A DNA stretch of 64,000 bases from Hyphomicrobiales bacterium (GCA_900465665.1 UBJO01000025.1:1-64000); one strand, 5' to 3'. Counted from the stretch's first letter, positions 25,363-35,396 are shown. Translations and numbers: made by a program. Notes: generated by a model not told the origin, from the letters alone.

Positions 25363-25374
25363 ATACCTTTGTAT
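25363..25374. promoter_or_regulatory. ATAC-N4-GTAT dyad upstream of the secreted hydrolase
   Basis: Exact ATAC-CTTT-GTAT followed by ATCTATAGAGG, 117 bases before the hydrolase ATG. The same GTATATCTAT run occurs in the site at 43232. It lies in the 400-base gap 25089-25490, which otherwise contains only a small CCGC-acaa-GCGG hairpin in the probable leader and no gene. Confidence 0.5.
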
Positions 25375-25490
25375 ATCTATAGAGGTTGCTAGAACCCGCT
25401 ACCATCTTCCTCGCCGCACAAGCGGAGAGAAATCAAATTTTCCAACGACATGTACATCAGCATCGCACTGAAGCGAAAAGGATTTGAGAG

Positions 25491-26459
25491 ATGGACGATC
25501 AAAACAATCGGGCTACCCGCCGAAGCGTTATGACGGCCGGTTTAGGCCTCGCGGCGGTCGCCGCAGCTGCTCCGTTCGCGACTACGGCTTCGGCCGCAAC
25601 ACACAGTTCTTCAAAGGAGACAACCAAAATGACCGGTAGTTACGTAAAGACAAAAGACGGCGTCGAAATCTTCTACAAGGATTGGGGTACGGGTCAGCCG
25701 ATCGTATTTCATCATGGTTGGCCGCTCAGCGCCGATGACTGGGATGCCCAGATGATGTTCTTCGTGAATCACGGCTACCGGGTGATCGCTCATGATCGCC
25801 GCGGCCACGGTCGTTCGAGCCAAGTCTCGGACGGTCACGATATGGATCACTACGCTGCCGACGCAGCAGCGGTCGTCGAGCATCTGGACCTGCGCGATGC
25901 TGTCCACATTGGTCACTCGACAGGTGGTGGAGAAGCCGCTCACTACGTCGCAAAACATGGAAAGGGACGAGTTGCGAAGCTCGTCCTGATTGGCGCGGTT
26001 CCCCCGATCATGGTCAAGACGGCGTCCAACCCTGGCGGGTTGCCGATCGAGGTCTTCGACGGCTTCCGCACCGGCCTCGCAGCCAACCGAGCTCAGTTCT
26101 ACCTCGACATCGCGAGCGGCCCCTTCTATGGGTTCAATCGCCCGGGCGCGAAAATCTCGCAAGGCGTGATCGACAACTGGTATCGCCAGGGTATGGTAGG
26201 CGGCGCGAAGGCCCACTACGACGGTATCAAGGCGTTCTCGGAAACCGATTTCACCGAGGATCTCAAGGTTATCGACGTTCCGACGCTTGTAATGCACGGC
26301 GATGATGACCAGATCGTGCCAATCGCTGACTCCGCTCTACTGTCTGCGAAGCTTCTGAAAAACAGCACGCTGAAGGTGTACAAAGGCTTTCCTCATGGAA
26401 TGGCCACGACACACGCCGACGTGATCAACGCCGATCTGCTCCAGTTCATCAAGGGCTGA
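25491..26459 (+). CDS. Secreted alpha/beta hydrolase (non-heme haloperoxidase type)
   Basis: A 322-residue enzyme. The N-terminus has [27 protein letters not shown], a twin-arginine export signal, so it acts in the periplasm. The fold is that of cofactor-free haloperoxidases/arylesterases: oxyanion motif [22 protein letters not shown], the nucleophile elbow GHSTGGGE, the acid in [10 protein letters not shown] and the base His in GFPHGM. An internal ATG after GGAG (position 25629) could give a cytosolic form, as in homologues without the signal. A dyad element lies upstream and a strong terminator downstream, so it is monocistronic. Confidence 0.85.
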   Translation: MDDQNNRATRRSVMTAGLGLAAVAAAAPFATTASAATHSSSKETTKMTGSYVKTKDGVEIFYKDWGTGQPIVFHHGWPLSADDWDAQMMFFVNHGYRVIAHDRRGHGRSSQVSDGHDMDHYAADAAAVVEHLDLRDAVHIGHSTGGGEAAHYVAKHGKGRVAKLVLIGAVPPIMVKTASNPGGLPIEVFDGFRTGLAANRAQFYLDIASGPFYGFNRPGAKISQGVIDNWYRQGMVGGAKAHYDGIKAFSETDFTEDLKVIDVPTLVMHGDDDQIVPIADSALLSAKLLKNSTLKVYKGFPHGMATTHADVINADLLQFIKG

Positions 26460-26474
26460 CAGAACAACGATCGA

Positions 26475-26505
26475 GCGCCCGCCCCTCCCGGCGGGCGCTT
26501 TTTTT
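26475..26505 (+). terminator. Rho-independent terminator
   Basis: Perfect stem GCGCCCGCC (26475-26483) with GGCGGGCGC (26490-26498), then seven T. Ends the secreted hydrolase transcript. Confidence 0.9.
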
Positions 26506-26517
26506 GTTCGATCCGGT

Positions 26518-26529
26518 GTACCTTAGTAT
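26518..26529. promoter_or_regulatory. Imperfect ATAC-N4-GTAT dyad
   Basis: GTAC-CTTA-GTAT, one base from the exact form, about 100 bases before the TetR-like gene and just after the hydrolase terminator. Confidence 0.35.
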
Positions 26530-26629
26530 GTTGTGACGACCAAGCAAGTGACTGTACGATCTGTCAACAAATCAGGACGCCAATACCTCCGTCCTCGGGA
26601 ACATCTTCAAGCAGGAAAAGGGGTCAAGA

Positions 26630-27172
26630 ATGTCGTCATTGGACGCAGTCGCGCCGCTTACTTCAGGATCTACAAACGTCTCAACCAACGCACGCTCGTC
26701 CTCGACCGCACCATCTCGTCTTCGGAATGCTATATTGGCATGTGCTGCCGGAGTGGCGCGGTGCGACGGCTTACACGCGGTCGACATCTCTTCGGTTGCA
26801 CACTCTGTCGGTATCAGCGCAAAGCGCGCGCTTAGCCATTTCCCTTCCACCTCCAATTTGATAGACGCTCTTTGGGACGAAATGATCGAGGGGTTGGAGC
26901 TCTCATCTTCAGGCGACGACTATCCTGTCGCCATTACAGCCCCGGATCTCAGGCTAACCGTGACATTTCGCGAGCCAACAATTGCCGAGATGGTCCGTGA
27001 CCCGTTGATAAACCTGATGAACGAGGCTGACTGCATCAACGAACGCCAGTTTGCCCAGCTGCTGGAAAGCGCTGCGCGGGTCCTCCCCAAGCAAAGACAG
27101 CGGACGGAAGAAACCGTGCCGCAAACTCCGGTGAACGCAGCACTTTCTGCACGACAAGATACCTACGTATAG
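26630..27172 (+). CDS. TetR-like HTH joined to an unknown C-terminal domain
   Basis: A 180-residue protein started after AAGGGG. Residues 30-85 (RLRNAILACAAGVARCDGLHAVDISSVAHSVGISAKRALSHFPSTSNLIDALWDEMI) follow the TetR helix-turn-helix pattern, although the usual GxxxxT..IA..AGVS is partly changed. The usual ligand-binding domain of about 120 residues is missing. Instead residues 115-160 (TFREPTIAEMVRDPLINLMNEADCINERQFAQLLESAARVL) resemble a short helical module that I associate with stand-alone small proteins of rhizobia. Function unknown; the fusion is inferred. Confidence 0.5.
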   Translation: MSSLDAVAPLTSGSTNVSTNARSSSTAPSRLRNAILACAAGVARCDGLHAVDISSVAHSVGISAKRALSHFPSTSNLIDALWDEMIEGLELSSSGDDYPVAITAPDLRLTVTFREPTIAEMVRDPLINLMNEADCINERQFAQLLESAARVLPKQRQRTEETVPQTPVNAALSARQDTYV

Positions 27173-27235
27173 CTGTCTCGTGGCCGCAGGTTCGGTACGC
27201 TGCTGATCTCCAAGACATCATACGAAAGGTAGACA

Positions 27236-27496
27236 ATGCTACAGGAAAGAGGTCTTGATACTTTGCGTAGGGAGCAGATCCCGCTCCTTCCGGTCTCAAT
27301 TTTTGCGAGCGGCCTGTTCGCGCTGTTCTCATACGCTTTATTTGATTCACCACACACGTTCAAAGCAGCATCGCCTTTGAAGTCATCAGCGGCTCAGGCG
27401 AGGTCCGAAATCGTTTTTGTCTCTGATTTACGGTCAGAAATCGTTCTCAAGCAGCTTGACGAAGCCACGGCTTCACGCGGCTATCGAGAGGACTAG
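27236..27496 (+). CDS. Small hypothetical membrane protein
   Basis: An 86-residue protein with one membrane segment (residues 17-36, PLLPVSIFASGLFALFSYAL) and a polar C-terminal tail. The ATG follows AAGGTAGAC. It is followed immediately by the gene at 27501, so the two are probably co-transcribed. Family not recognised. Confidence 0.45.
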   Translation: MLQERGLDTLRREQIPLLPVSIFASGLFALFSYALFDSPHTFKAASPLKSSAAQARSEIVFVSDLRSEIVLKQLDEATASRGYRED

Positions 27497-27500
27497 CATC

Positions 27501-28142
27501 ATGGCTCTAACCGCCTACGACACGTACGTCCGTCATCTTCATGAGATAATCGAACATAAACGTGCAGCGCCAAATGCATGTGGTCGTATCCAGATCACGA
27601 TATCCCAAAACGCCGCCAGCTACAGAAGTGTGGAAACATTCGGCCCCACCGCCTCGAAAGAATGTTGGACTGGTTCGGTTCTCGCAGATCGCTGGACGCG
27701 CGACGAGGACGGCGCTTCAAAAGCGGAAATCGAGAGATTCTTCGCCCTTCCGGTCTTTTTTGCGTACTCCGATCAAGCTCTGCACCAACCACAGCTCCCC
27801 ATCCACAAAGCGCATTGGGACGCTACGGTGGCTTTGATCGACGCAACTCTTGAACGCGATGGCGAGACCCTACAGCAGCGAATGATGTTCGCCGGCTTCT
27901 CCGACCCGATCCATGCGGAGTTTTTCACGGCTACAGAAGGGAGTGTACTTGTACACGATCACGAGACTGGAGAGCAGCTGTTCGAGTGGAGGTCGGTCGC
28001 GGGACAAGGGCCAGTGCCCGCTCTCGAAACTGATCAGCAGCCGTCTGTTGAACGGCGTGCACTGTCACAGCCAGCCCGGCGCTCGTGGATCAGCAGCCGC
28101 GTGTCCCAACTTTTTCGCGGACAGCACGCTTCACTAGGTTAA
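27501..28142 (+). CDS. Hypothetical protein
   Basis: A 213-residue soluble protein from ATG 27501 (GAGAGGA upstream); the frame itself is open further left but overlaps the previous gene. Notable segments are TYVRHLHEIIEHKRAAPN, FFAYSDQALHQPQLPIHKAHWDATVALIDATLERDGETLQQRMMFAGFSDPIHAEFF and a basic C-terminus. No motif of a known family was recognised. The order 27236-27501-28267 on one strand suggests a small operon of unknown role. Confidence 0.5.
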   Translation: MALTAYDTYVRHLHEIIEHKRAAPNACGRIQITISQNAASYRSVETFGPTASKECWTGSVLADRWTRDEDGASKAEIERFFALPVFFAYSDQALHQPQLPIHKAHWDATVALIDATLERDGETLQQRMMFAGFSDPIHAEFFTATEGSVLVHDHETGEQLFEWRSVAGQGPVPALETDQQPSVERRALSQPARRSWISSRVSQLFRGQHASLG

Positions 28143-28266
28143 GCGCTCAGCGAGAGCGAACATCCAGGTGTGGAATCCACTCTCAGGCGGCGCTCAATCA
28201 AATTCGCTCAAGGTCTAGTTCTGGCAATCGATGTTAGCCAACGGCATCACCAAAAAGGATCGATCA

Positions 28267-29055
28267 ATGTCACAGATGGCCCCCGCTGGAATTCTCTCAC
28301 AAAAAGTAAGTTGCTCCACCATAACATCTCCGAACGACTTCCATCGCCCGGACTTCCATTTTCTCGCCGGTAATCACGTCGCCGAATTGAAATCGTGGAG
28401 CAAGGAGGATTTGGTAGAGCTAGGGCCAATTCCGTACCCGATGGCATACGAGCCAAGCGCTGATCGATTTGAACGGCGCGAGTGGGGATCGGTTCTTGCG
28501 GAATTTGGCGACGCGATCGCCGACGCCGACGCGATCGCACTCATTGGCAATCAGCGCAACGCCGGCGAGCTTGAGGCCCTACAGCTGATTCTAGCGCACG
28601 CGACGGGCCGATGTGTAGACCTGTTGCAGTGCTGGGATGACCATAGCCCCGGCCACGTGTGGACCTCGACATCCGACGATTTCACAACAATTCCGAACCG
28701 CCAGGGAAAAGTCGTAGTCGCCCTCGGTAATATCCCCCCGCCAAGATTTCTCGGCTTTGACGACCACGATCTACTTGTCCTGATGGGTGACATCGCCATT
28801 CCCGCGATGTTCGACATTCCATCGAGAGCAATTGTGCTCCCGGTGAAATCCGATGGATGGAAGCTAACGCACATGGCTTTCCATCGCCTTATTGATATCG
28901 AACTGGAGCAGTCGACCTCATCGCACTACGAACGGATTTTCGGTGAGAACGGCGTTCCCCGCCCCTTATGTTCGGTGGTCGCCGAAGTGTCTTCCCGCGC
29001 AAAAACTAGACGATTGACGAACCGCTCAGTGCAGGGCATCAACGAGACCGCTTAG
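28267..29055 (+). CDS. Hypothetical protein
   Basis: A 262-residue soluble protein; ATG 28267 has AAGGATCG upstream, while the longer start at 28231 has none. It contains an alternating alpha/beta middle part (FGDAIADADAIALIGNQRNAGELEALQLILAHATGRCVDLLQCWDD...GKVVVALGNIPPPRFLGFDDHDLLVLMGDIAIP), which looks like a nucleotide- or ligand-binding Rossmann-like fold, but no signature is present. Unknown function. Confidence 0.5.
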   Translation: MSQMAPAGILSQKVSCSTITSPNDFHRPDFHFLAGNHVAELKSWSKEDLVELGPIPYPMAYEPSADRFERREWGSVLAEFGDAIADADAIALIGNQRNAGELEALQLILAHATGRCVDLLQCWDDHSPGHVWTSTSDDFTTIPNRQGKVVVALGNIPPPRFLGFDDHDLLVLMGDIAIPAMFDIPSRAIVLPVKSDGWKLTHMAFHRLIDIELEQSTSSHYERIFGENGVPRPLCSVVAEVSSRAKTRRLTNRSVQGINETA

Positions 29056-29188
29056 AAGCGCGGTGGGAGCGATCGGGTAACCCGCTCCATCTGCCAATCG
29101 GTCAGATCGGAATTGCTCCTCCAGCATTCGTCTGTTTTTGGGTCGCCCTGGCCGAGGATCCGGATGCGCAAAAGTACAGAGGTGCCAA

Positions 29189-29560
29189 TTAGTTCATTGC
29201 GCCAGCGATGCATGCCAGCAACTGTTCAGTGTCGATTGGCTTCCCGAGAAACGCGACTGCGCCACTGCGGTAAACGGCGGATTTCGTCTGAGCATCCGCA
29301 TAGGACGTCATGATTATCACCGGCGGACATCCCACCACCCCGGAGAGAGCAGAAAGGAGTTCAAGTCCAGAAATTCCGGGCATTCGGACATCGGCCAGGA
29401 TGCAGTCCGCGGATCGGTAGCCTTGCTTCTCGAGAAAATGGTCGCCAGACTCATAGAGATGACTTTCATAGCCGGCGGTTTCCAGCAAATCTTTGATAGA
29501 CTCCCTCAGATGCAGATCATCGTCGACTATCGCAACAATTTTGGTGTTCGCTTTTGCCAT
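29189..29560 (-). CDS. CheY-like single-domain response regulator
   Basis: A 123-residue receiver without output domain. The acidic pair is in VAIVDDDLHLRES, the phospho-acceptor in CILADVRMPGISGLELL, the Thr in IIMTSYAD and the Lys in FLGKPID. The start ATG 29560 gives exactly the receiver; the longer frame to 29869 overlaps the kinase gene at 29761. It follows the PAS kinase gene on the same strand, so it is probably phosphorylated by it and acts by protein contact or as a phosphate sink. Confidence 0.85.
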   Translation of the reverse strand: MAKANTKIVAIVDDDLHLRESIKDLLETAGYESHLYESGDHFLEKQGYRSADCILADVRMPGISGLELLSALSGVVGCPPVIIMTSYADAQTKSAVYRSGAVAFLGKPIDTEQLLACIAGAMN

Positions 29561-29756
29561 CTGGTTGTGCGCGCTCTTAGGTTTGCGGATGTCGAGGCAA
29601 TTAGAAAAGCGGTCCCGAGACGGACAGGTTACAAGCGATGATGCAACACGTTTTGCATATTGGCCCTCCCTTGCGCTCCAGTCGCACGCTACACCAGATG
29701 CCACGTCTGGGAGGCAAATGCGATTACCATAGCATGTGTCAAACCGCCTCATATGT

Positions 29757-29768
29757 ATACCTAAGTGT
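29757..29768. promoter_or_regulatory. Imperfect ATAC-N4-GTAT dyad
   Basis: ATAC-CTAA-GTGT on the plus strand, overlapping the last codons of the kinase gene and lying about 190 bases before the CheY-like gene. One base from the exact form. Confidence 0.3.
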
Positions 29769-31749
29769 GTGTCCGACCGCCAGGCAAGGACACCGTCAGC
29801 CGAGCTCCACCTCCAGGGGGGCTTTCGGCTTTGATGGAGCCGCCATGGGTTTTGGTGATAGAGCGGCATATCGCCAACCCCATACCCATTCCTCGATCCT
29901 TTGTAGAAAAGAAGCTATCGAAGATCTGTTCTTCGCAACCGACCGGGATTCCAGGGCCGGTATCCGATACCACCAGCTCGATGCCTTCGTGACTTCCTTT
30001 GGTCTCAACCAGTATATCGCGCTCATCCACGTCCCCGGTTTCAATCGCATGCACTGCGTTCAGCAGGAGGTTCACAACAACCTGCTGGAGCTGAATCTCA
30101 TCTCCCACGATAGGGGGCAGGTTCGGGGCCAATCGCGATATGACTTTGACACCTCTCGACCTTAATTCGCTTTTCACGAGCCTCAGTGACTGAAGGACAA
30201 CGTCATTCACTTCAATTTCCAAAGATATTGGCGGCTGCTTGACGGTCATCTCCTTGATGCGGCCAACGATGGAGTTGGCCCGTTCAGCGCTTTGGACGAT
30301 CCTTTCGGTAACTTGGCGGACCTTTTCGATAGGTGGCTCGCTCTTGGACAACCACCGTAGCGACGTCTCCGCATCAGTCGTGATCACAGTCAACGGCTGG
30401 CGTACTTCGTGCACGATCGAACTCACCATCTCGCCCAGAGTCGAAACCCGTGAAGCATGGGCAAAATCAGCTTCCACTTTCGCCAATTGCTTTTCGAGGC
30501 GCACGCGATCTGTGATGTCGACCATCATGAGCAGGGTCTTGTCCAAAACCGCGCTTCTGTGGGGGTAGGAGACCATAAACAAGATGTCTATGATCCGCCC
30601 GTCGAAGGTCCGAACCGTCATTTCCTGTGCATGGTTTTTCTGGCCATGGAAACGAGCCACCATCACGTTTATGGCTGCGTCCTTGGCCTCGCTGAAGATG
30701 TAGCCAACGGGGCCATGCATATCCTCAGCTGCTGACGCGCCGAAGAGAGGCGCGGCCAGATCGTTGACACGTGTGACCACTACGTTTTCGTTCGCGTAAT
30801 CAACCAACTCCCCATTCTCCCTGAGGAATTGACCAATCTCCGTAACGCCATCCTCCTTCAGCTGAAGGAAGACATTCTTCATCCTACTGGCGTCCACCTC
30901 CCACATGGCAATCGGCAGGTTTTCCAGCAGCATGCGATAGCGCTCTTCGCTGGCCTGGAGCTGCCACACGCGGTTTGGCTGCGGCCACTGTCCCGACAAT
31001 TCGAGCCTGAGATATCCCGAGTCATCATCGACATTCGAGATACTGACGTGGACGCCCGAATACACCCCCTCCGCCTTTTCCCTCCCACTGATGAGGATTT
31101 CGTCGAGCAGCTGGTTAAAGAGGTCGCGATACGCATCCGGACAGACAGAGTGGAAAGTTCGGCCGATCAGCTCATCGGCATTCGGCGACCCGCCGAAAAA
31201 AATCGAAGCGGTCTTGTTCACCGAGGACACTGTAAGTGAGCGTAGAATGTCCCCTCTGTATCTAGCGTCCATATCCGATGCGGTGGAAGCCGCTCGGTTG
31301 GCAGTCTGCTGAAGGAGAGTGGAAGCAAGGGTGCACGAGCACCGCCATGCGCTTCCACCAATCGCATTCAGCTCCGCGGCCTTCGCGTACTCAACTATGA
31401 CCGGATAATCGTTTTCTAAACCAAGGTCCATTATCTCAACGCGCAAGGCGACCTCGGAATTTACGCCAGATTTTTTCAGTCGGATGAGGGTGCCGCGCCA
31501 CGTAGGGCGCTCAGGCGAACCTCCAAACAAAGATATATCGGCCGCTTGCCAACCGATGTCGCCTACTCGTTTTCCAATGACGTGAGCTCTATCCCATCCG
31601 TAGAGCGACTCGGATGCCTCGTTCCAGAACCTGATGATACCATCGAGATCGTATATGACCACACTCTCAGACGCTCTATTGAGGGGAGCGGCCCACGTGT
31701 TGACGCTCTCCGAAGTAACGCTAGACTTGCTTGGTCGATTGATGTCCAT
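29761..31749 (-). CDS. PAS-domain sensor histidine kinase
   Basis: A 662-residue kinase without membrane segments. A first PAS domain spans about 20-130 (SESVVIYDLDGIIRFWNEASESLYGWDRAHVIGK); a second PAS-like part precedes residue 270 and a third lies about 270-410. The HisKA domain has the phospho-accepting His in SIVHEVRQPLTVI, and the ATPase part has N box VVVNLLLNAVHAIE, G1 VSDTGPGIP and G2 GMGMGLAICRSI. It belongs to the FixL/NtrB-like HPK4 group. It sits between a second kinase gene upstream and a CheY-like gene downstream, all leftward. Confidence 0.87.
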   Translation of the reverse strand: MDINRPSKSSVTSESVNTWAAPLNRASESVVIYDLDGIIRFWNEASESLYGWDRAHVIGKRVGDIGWQAADISLFGGSPERPTWRGTLIRLKKSGVNSEVALRVEIMDLGLENDYPVIVEYAKAAELNAIGGSAWRCSCTLASTLLQQTANRAASTASDMDARYRGDILRSLTVSSVNKTASIFFGGSPNADELIGRTFHSVCPDAYRDLFNQLLDEILISGREKAEGVYSGVHVSISNVDDDSGYLRLELSGQWPQPNRVWQLQASEERYRMLLENLPIAMWEVDASRMKNVFLQLKEDGVTEIGQFLRENGELVDYANENVVVTRVNDLAAPLFGASAAEDMHGPVGYIFSEAKDAAINVMVARFHGQKNHAQEMTVRTFDGRIIDILFMVSYPHRSAVLDKTLLMMVDITDRVRLEKQLAKVEADFAHASRVSTLGEMVSSIVHEVRQPLTVITTDAETSLRWLSKSEPPIEKVRQVTERIVQSAERANSIVGRIKEMTVKQPPISLEIEVNDVVLQSLRLVKSELRSRGVKVISRLAPNLPPIVGDEIQLQQVVVNLLLNAVHAIETGDVDERDILVETKGSHEGIELVVSDTGPGIPVGCEEQIFDSFFSTKDRGMGMGLAICRSITKTHGGSIKAESPPGGGARLTVSLPGGRTHT

Positions 31750-31902
31750 GTTAACGACCTCGATGCGGCTTGTTTAATGACCGGACGCGTCGCCGCCGGT
31801 CCTACGAACCTGTTCGCTATTTTTTACGGTGGCATTACAAATAGCGATATGGACTGTAATCTGACTGCGACGCCTAAGGACAGGGGAGCACTGTGCACCG
31901 TG

Positions 31903-34578
31903 TTACTGGAGCGCCGATCGCGCAACGCATTCCCGCACGAGCTTCGGCGCGGACGGCGTCTCCGTCGTCACGATCAGGTTAGGCGGAAGACCGAATGTCA
32001 GTGACGCACCTCCTCCCGGCTGATTGATCGCATGCAGTCGACCGCCATGCGCCTCAATGATCGAGCGGCAGATTGCCAAGCCAATACCCATGCCGTCTTT
32101 TTTGGTGGTATAGAAGGGATCAAAGATCCTTTCTGGATTCAGGATGCCAGAACCGTTGTCGGAGACCACCGCTTCAATCCATCCGTCCGCATTGGCTCTC
32201 GTCGTTATTGATATCGTCCTCATGTCATTACCGACGCCTTGCAGCGCTTCTGATGCGTTACGGACGAGGTTCACCACAACCTGCTCTATCTGAACGCGGT
32301 CTGCTGAGGTGTCAGAGACGGCGGTGTCAAGGTCAAGCTCAAGCCTAACTTGGCTCGAAGTCAGCCTATCTGCGAGCAAATCGCAAACGTCAGTGATCAC
32401 GCCATTGACGTTGACCGCCTCTCGCTGGTGTTCAGTTTGAGAAAACAGCGCACGGGTTCGACCGATTACCTCTCCCGCTGCCTCAGCATCCCGGATGATC
32501 CAGTCGGCAGTCTTCCTAGCCCGCTCGAAGTTGGGCGGCTCCGCGGCGAGCCAACGCTCAAAAGCGTTCGCGTTCGAAACCATAGCCTGCAAAGGCTGAT
32601 TGAGCTCATGAGCAATGGAGACAGACAACTCGGACAAGCTGGCTATCCTCGACGCGCGTGCAAGCCTCTCGTCCGCCAACCGTAGTCCTTCTTGCGCTTT
32701 AACCTCTTCGTCCACGTCAAGATTGACGCCGTACCATTGTTTCAATGCGCCGCTGTCATCGTAGAATGGTTCACTTCGATGCTCAATCCATCGATAGATG
32801 CCGTCTGATCGACGCTGTCGATATCGCATGGCGAACGGCTCACCAGCCTCTCGGCATTGCGCTAAGCGTGCATAAACCGCATCGCGGTCGTCCGGGTGAA
32901 CGAGTTCCCGCAGGGCTTGCCCCAGGTGAGAGTCCATGCCATTTTCTGCGGCGGTGACCACAGCTCCTGTTTTGTCACTCAAGCGTCTGTTCACATAGAC
33001 TGGCTGTCCTCTGGGGTTGGACAGAACGATACCAACTGGTACGGTATCGATGAGATGCTGCAGATAGCGTTCGCTCTCGACCAATGCCGCTTGCGCTTTG
33101 ACCTCGTCTTCAATGTCGAATGATACACCGTACCAACGGATTATTTTTCCGGTCTTATCGCGCAGCGGTTCTACTCGTGAGTCCACCCATCTATATTGAC
33201 CGTCTTTACGACGCAGCCTGCCTTTCACATGAAGAGGGAGTCCGTCTTCAAACGATCGCTGGAACGTCTCAGCCACGAAAGCGCGGTCGTCCGGATGGAT
33301 GAGGTCGACGTGGGTCTCATTGCCGTAAGGACCTTCAGACAAAGCACCCAACTGGTCCACGCCCGCCCATTCAAGAAATCGCTTATTGAAGTAATACGGG
33401 AGTCCTTGAGGCGTCATCAGCCAGATCAACGAGGGGACTGTCTCGACGAGCACCTGTAGCTCCGCTTCGCTCTGCCGAACCGCTTCATGGGCGGCAATTT
33501 CCTCATCGATATCCAAAAAGACACCGTACCACTGGAGAATTTTGCCATCGCCGCCGCGTAGCGGCTGCGCTTTGCCATCGATCCACCGGTATTCCCCGTC
33601 GGCCCTGCGCTGCCGATACTTCATTCCAAATGGTTCGCCCGCAGTGAACGATTCCGACAGCACAGCGGCAACGCAGTCCCTATCATCCGGATGCACTGCA
33701 TCTACGATCGTGGTCGTAAGCTTCGAATTCCTCGTGGCTTCGTCATCATCATGTGTGAGGCCAAACCACGTTTGCAGCTGGTTGTTAATGTAGGTAGTGT
33801 TTCCCTGAGGATCGGCACACCAGATCAACGCCGGGACAGTGTCAATCAAATGCTGCAATTTCTGCTCGCTGTCCCTGAGCGCGGCTTCTGCCCTTTTCTG
33901 GTCGTCGATGTCAGCGGTTGTGCCGTGCCAACCGGTGATATTGCCGCGCTCGTCTCGTGACGCGACCGCGGAATCTCGGAACCAACGATACGTTCCATCG
34001 TGCTTGCGAACCCGTTGCTCGTCGATCAACGGCTCACCTGTCTTGAGGCTTTGACGCCAACGCGCCTTGCAGCCCTCGACATCATCAGGGTGAACAAAGC
34101 GATCCCACCAAGCGTTTGGGTCCCCATCCATGATCTCTTGCATCTCTTCAGCAGAGACACCGATGAAATCCGTTGCGGCTGGATTTACAAAGCGCATACG
34201 TCCGTCGGGATACGCTGACCAACCCAGTCCTGGTATGTCATTGGCGCTAGGCTGAACTGTTTTGTAAACTTGTGCGTAAAAGGTGGTGGTTCTGAAGACG
34301 TGGACCAAAGTCCATAGGCCGACAGCACATGAAATATATACCAACAGCCTGATCGCGACCGCATTCGGGTCAGATGTGTTGGGGAGCAGGATCGCGGCGG
34401 CTGTCACTCCAAAAAGCCCAACGGACACAAGACCGGCAAGCCAGCCGAAGCAAATGGTCATAGCCGCGACTGAGATCAACAACGTCGCCGGCTCTCCGGA
34501 AAACCAGGAAACCAGTATTCCGATGAGACTGATAACGGCTGCAAGCGCTCTGCGCTGCACGGATAAACTCAGCTCCAT
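31903..34578 (-). CDS. Membrane PAS sensor histidine kinase
   Basis: An 891-residue kinase. Three to four hydrophobic segments lie in residues 10-105, so it is membrane-anchored but with little periplasmic part. Four PAS domains with PAC segments follow (each with the pattern W(Y/H)G...DIDD/DIDEE/DIEDE/DVDEE at its end), roughly at 110-235, 240-365, 370-495 and 500-625. The kinase core has His in SIAHELNQPLQAM, N box VVVNLVRNASEAL, G1 VSDNGSGI and G2 GMGIGLAICRSI. It follows the FixJ-type regulator gene at 34746, likely its partner. Confidence 0.88.
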   Translation of the reverse strand: MELSLSVQRRALAAVISLIGILVSWFSGEPATLLISVAAMTICFGWLAGLVSVGLFGVTAAAILLPNTSDPNAVAIRLLVYISCAVGLWTLVHVFRTTTFYAQVYKTVQPSANDIPGLGWSAYPDGRMRFVNPAATDFIGVSAEEMQEIMDGDPNAWWDRFVHPDDVEGCKARWRQSLKTGEPLIDEQRVRKHDGTYRWFRDSAVASRDERGNITGWHGTTADIDDQKRAEAALRDSEQKLQHLIDTVPALIWCADPQGNTTYINNQLQTWFGLTHDDDEATRNSKLTTTIVDAVHPDDRDCVAAVLSESFTAGEPFGMKYRQRRADGEYRWIDGKAQPLRGGDGKILQWYGVFLDIDEEIAAHEAVRQSEAELQVLVETVPSLIWLMTPQGLPYYFNKRFLEWAGVDQLGALSEGPYGNETHVDLIHPDDRAFVAETFQRSFEDGLPLHVKGRLRRKDGQYRWVDSRVEPLRDKTGKIIRWYGVSFDIEDEVKAQAALVESERYLQHLIDTVPVGIVLSNPRGQPVYVNRRLSDKTGAVVTAAENGMDSHLGQALRELVHPDDRDAVYARLAQCREAGEPFAMRYRQRRSDGIYRWIEHRSEPFYDDSGALKQWYGVNLDVDEEVKAQEGLRLADERLARASRIASLSELSVSIAHELNQPLQAMVSNANAFERWLAAEPPNFERARKTADWIIRDAEAAGEVIGRTRALFSQTEHQREAVNVNGVITDVCDLLADRLTSSQVRLELDLDTAVSDTSADRVQIEQVVVNLVRNASEALQGVGNDMRTISITTRANADGWIEAVVSDNGSGILNPERIFDPFYTTKKDGMGIGLAICRSIIEAHGGRLHAINQPGGGASLTFGLPPNLIVTTETPSAPKLVRECVARSALQ

Positions 34579-34745
34579 CGGCCTCTTTTCCCGGATAACA
34601 CCACGTAGTTAGCCGTCAAGGGCTGCCCGTTGGGTAGACCTCATGATTACACTCGCAATCGCTGGTATGTAACCTATTCTTTGGCGTAGGCAGCACGGTC
34701 AGCCGAGCATAGAAAACGGGCCTCATGCCAAATGGGCATTATATG

Positions 34746-35396
34746 CTAGGCGTTGCCCGCCCGAATCGAGTGAGGAAGCGCCTGCCAGGCACCAAACAGC
34801 TGGTTGAATGTCCCTACCTGCATCTTCTTCATCATGTTGCTTCGATGAAGTTTCACGGTGACCTCGCTGATGCCGAGATCGAAAGCGATCTGCTTATTGA
34901 GCGCACCTGTGACCACCAAGGACAGCACTTGACGTTCGCGCAGGGTGAGTTTGTCGTAGAGCACCAGTAGCTTCCTAGATGCCTCAGCTTCCTCCCGACG
35001 GGCGAGATCAACAGAAATGGCTCTCGAAATCGCATCGAGGAATGTCTGATCACGTACGGGTTTAGTAAGAAAATCAGATGCCCCGGCTTTCATCGCCTCG
35101 ACGCCCATGGCGATGTCGCCATGGGCTGTAAGAAAAACGATAGGCGTATCGATGCCCTTCCGCGCAAGTTGATGCTGGACATCGAGTCCACTGAGGCCGG
35201 GCATTCGGACATCTAGCACCAAGCATCCCGGCCTGTCCGGAAGAGCAGCATCAAGCAATTCCCGTCCGGAAGCGAAAGAGATGGTGTCTATTCCGACGGA
35301 GTTGAGCAGATTGCCCATGGCTTCCCGAACATTCGCGTCGTCATCGACAAGCGTGACGACCGGGCCGCTCAGCGCCCCAGAAACTGTAATGTCCAT
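34746..35396 (-). CDS. FixJ-type response regulator
   Basis: A 216-residue regulator from ATG 35396, which follows GGGGTGG. Receiver residues: DDD in VTLVDDDANVRE, phospho-acceptor in CLVLDVRMPGLSGLDV, Thr in VFLTAHGD and Lys in FLTKPVR. The output LuxR-type helix-turn-helix is KLTLRERQVLSLVVTGALNKQIAFDLGISEVTVKLHRSNMMKKM. The recognition helix (SEVTVKLHRSNMMKK) is nearly the same as in the regulators at 18519 and 41508, so the three may read the same DNA site. Upstream partner of the kinase at 31903. Confidence 0.9.
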   Translation of the reverse strand: MDITVSGALSGPVVTLVDDDANVREAMGNLLNSVGIDTISFASGRELLDAALPDRPGCLVLDVRMPGLSGLDVQHQLARKGIDTPIVFLTAHGDIAMGVEAMKAGASDFLTKPVRDQTFLDAISRAISVDLARREEAEASRKLLVLYDKLTLRERQVLSLVVTGALNKQIAFDLGISEVTVKLHRSNMMKKMQVGTFNQLFGAWQALPHSIRAGNA

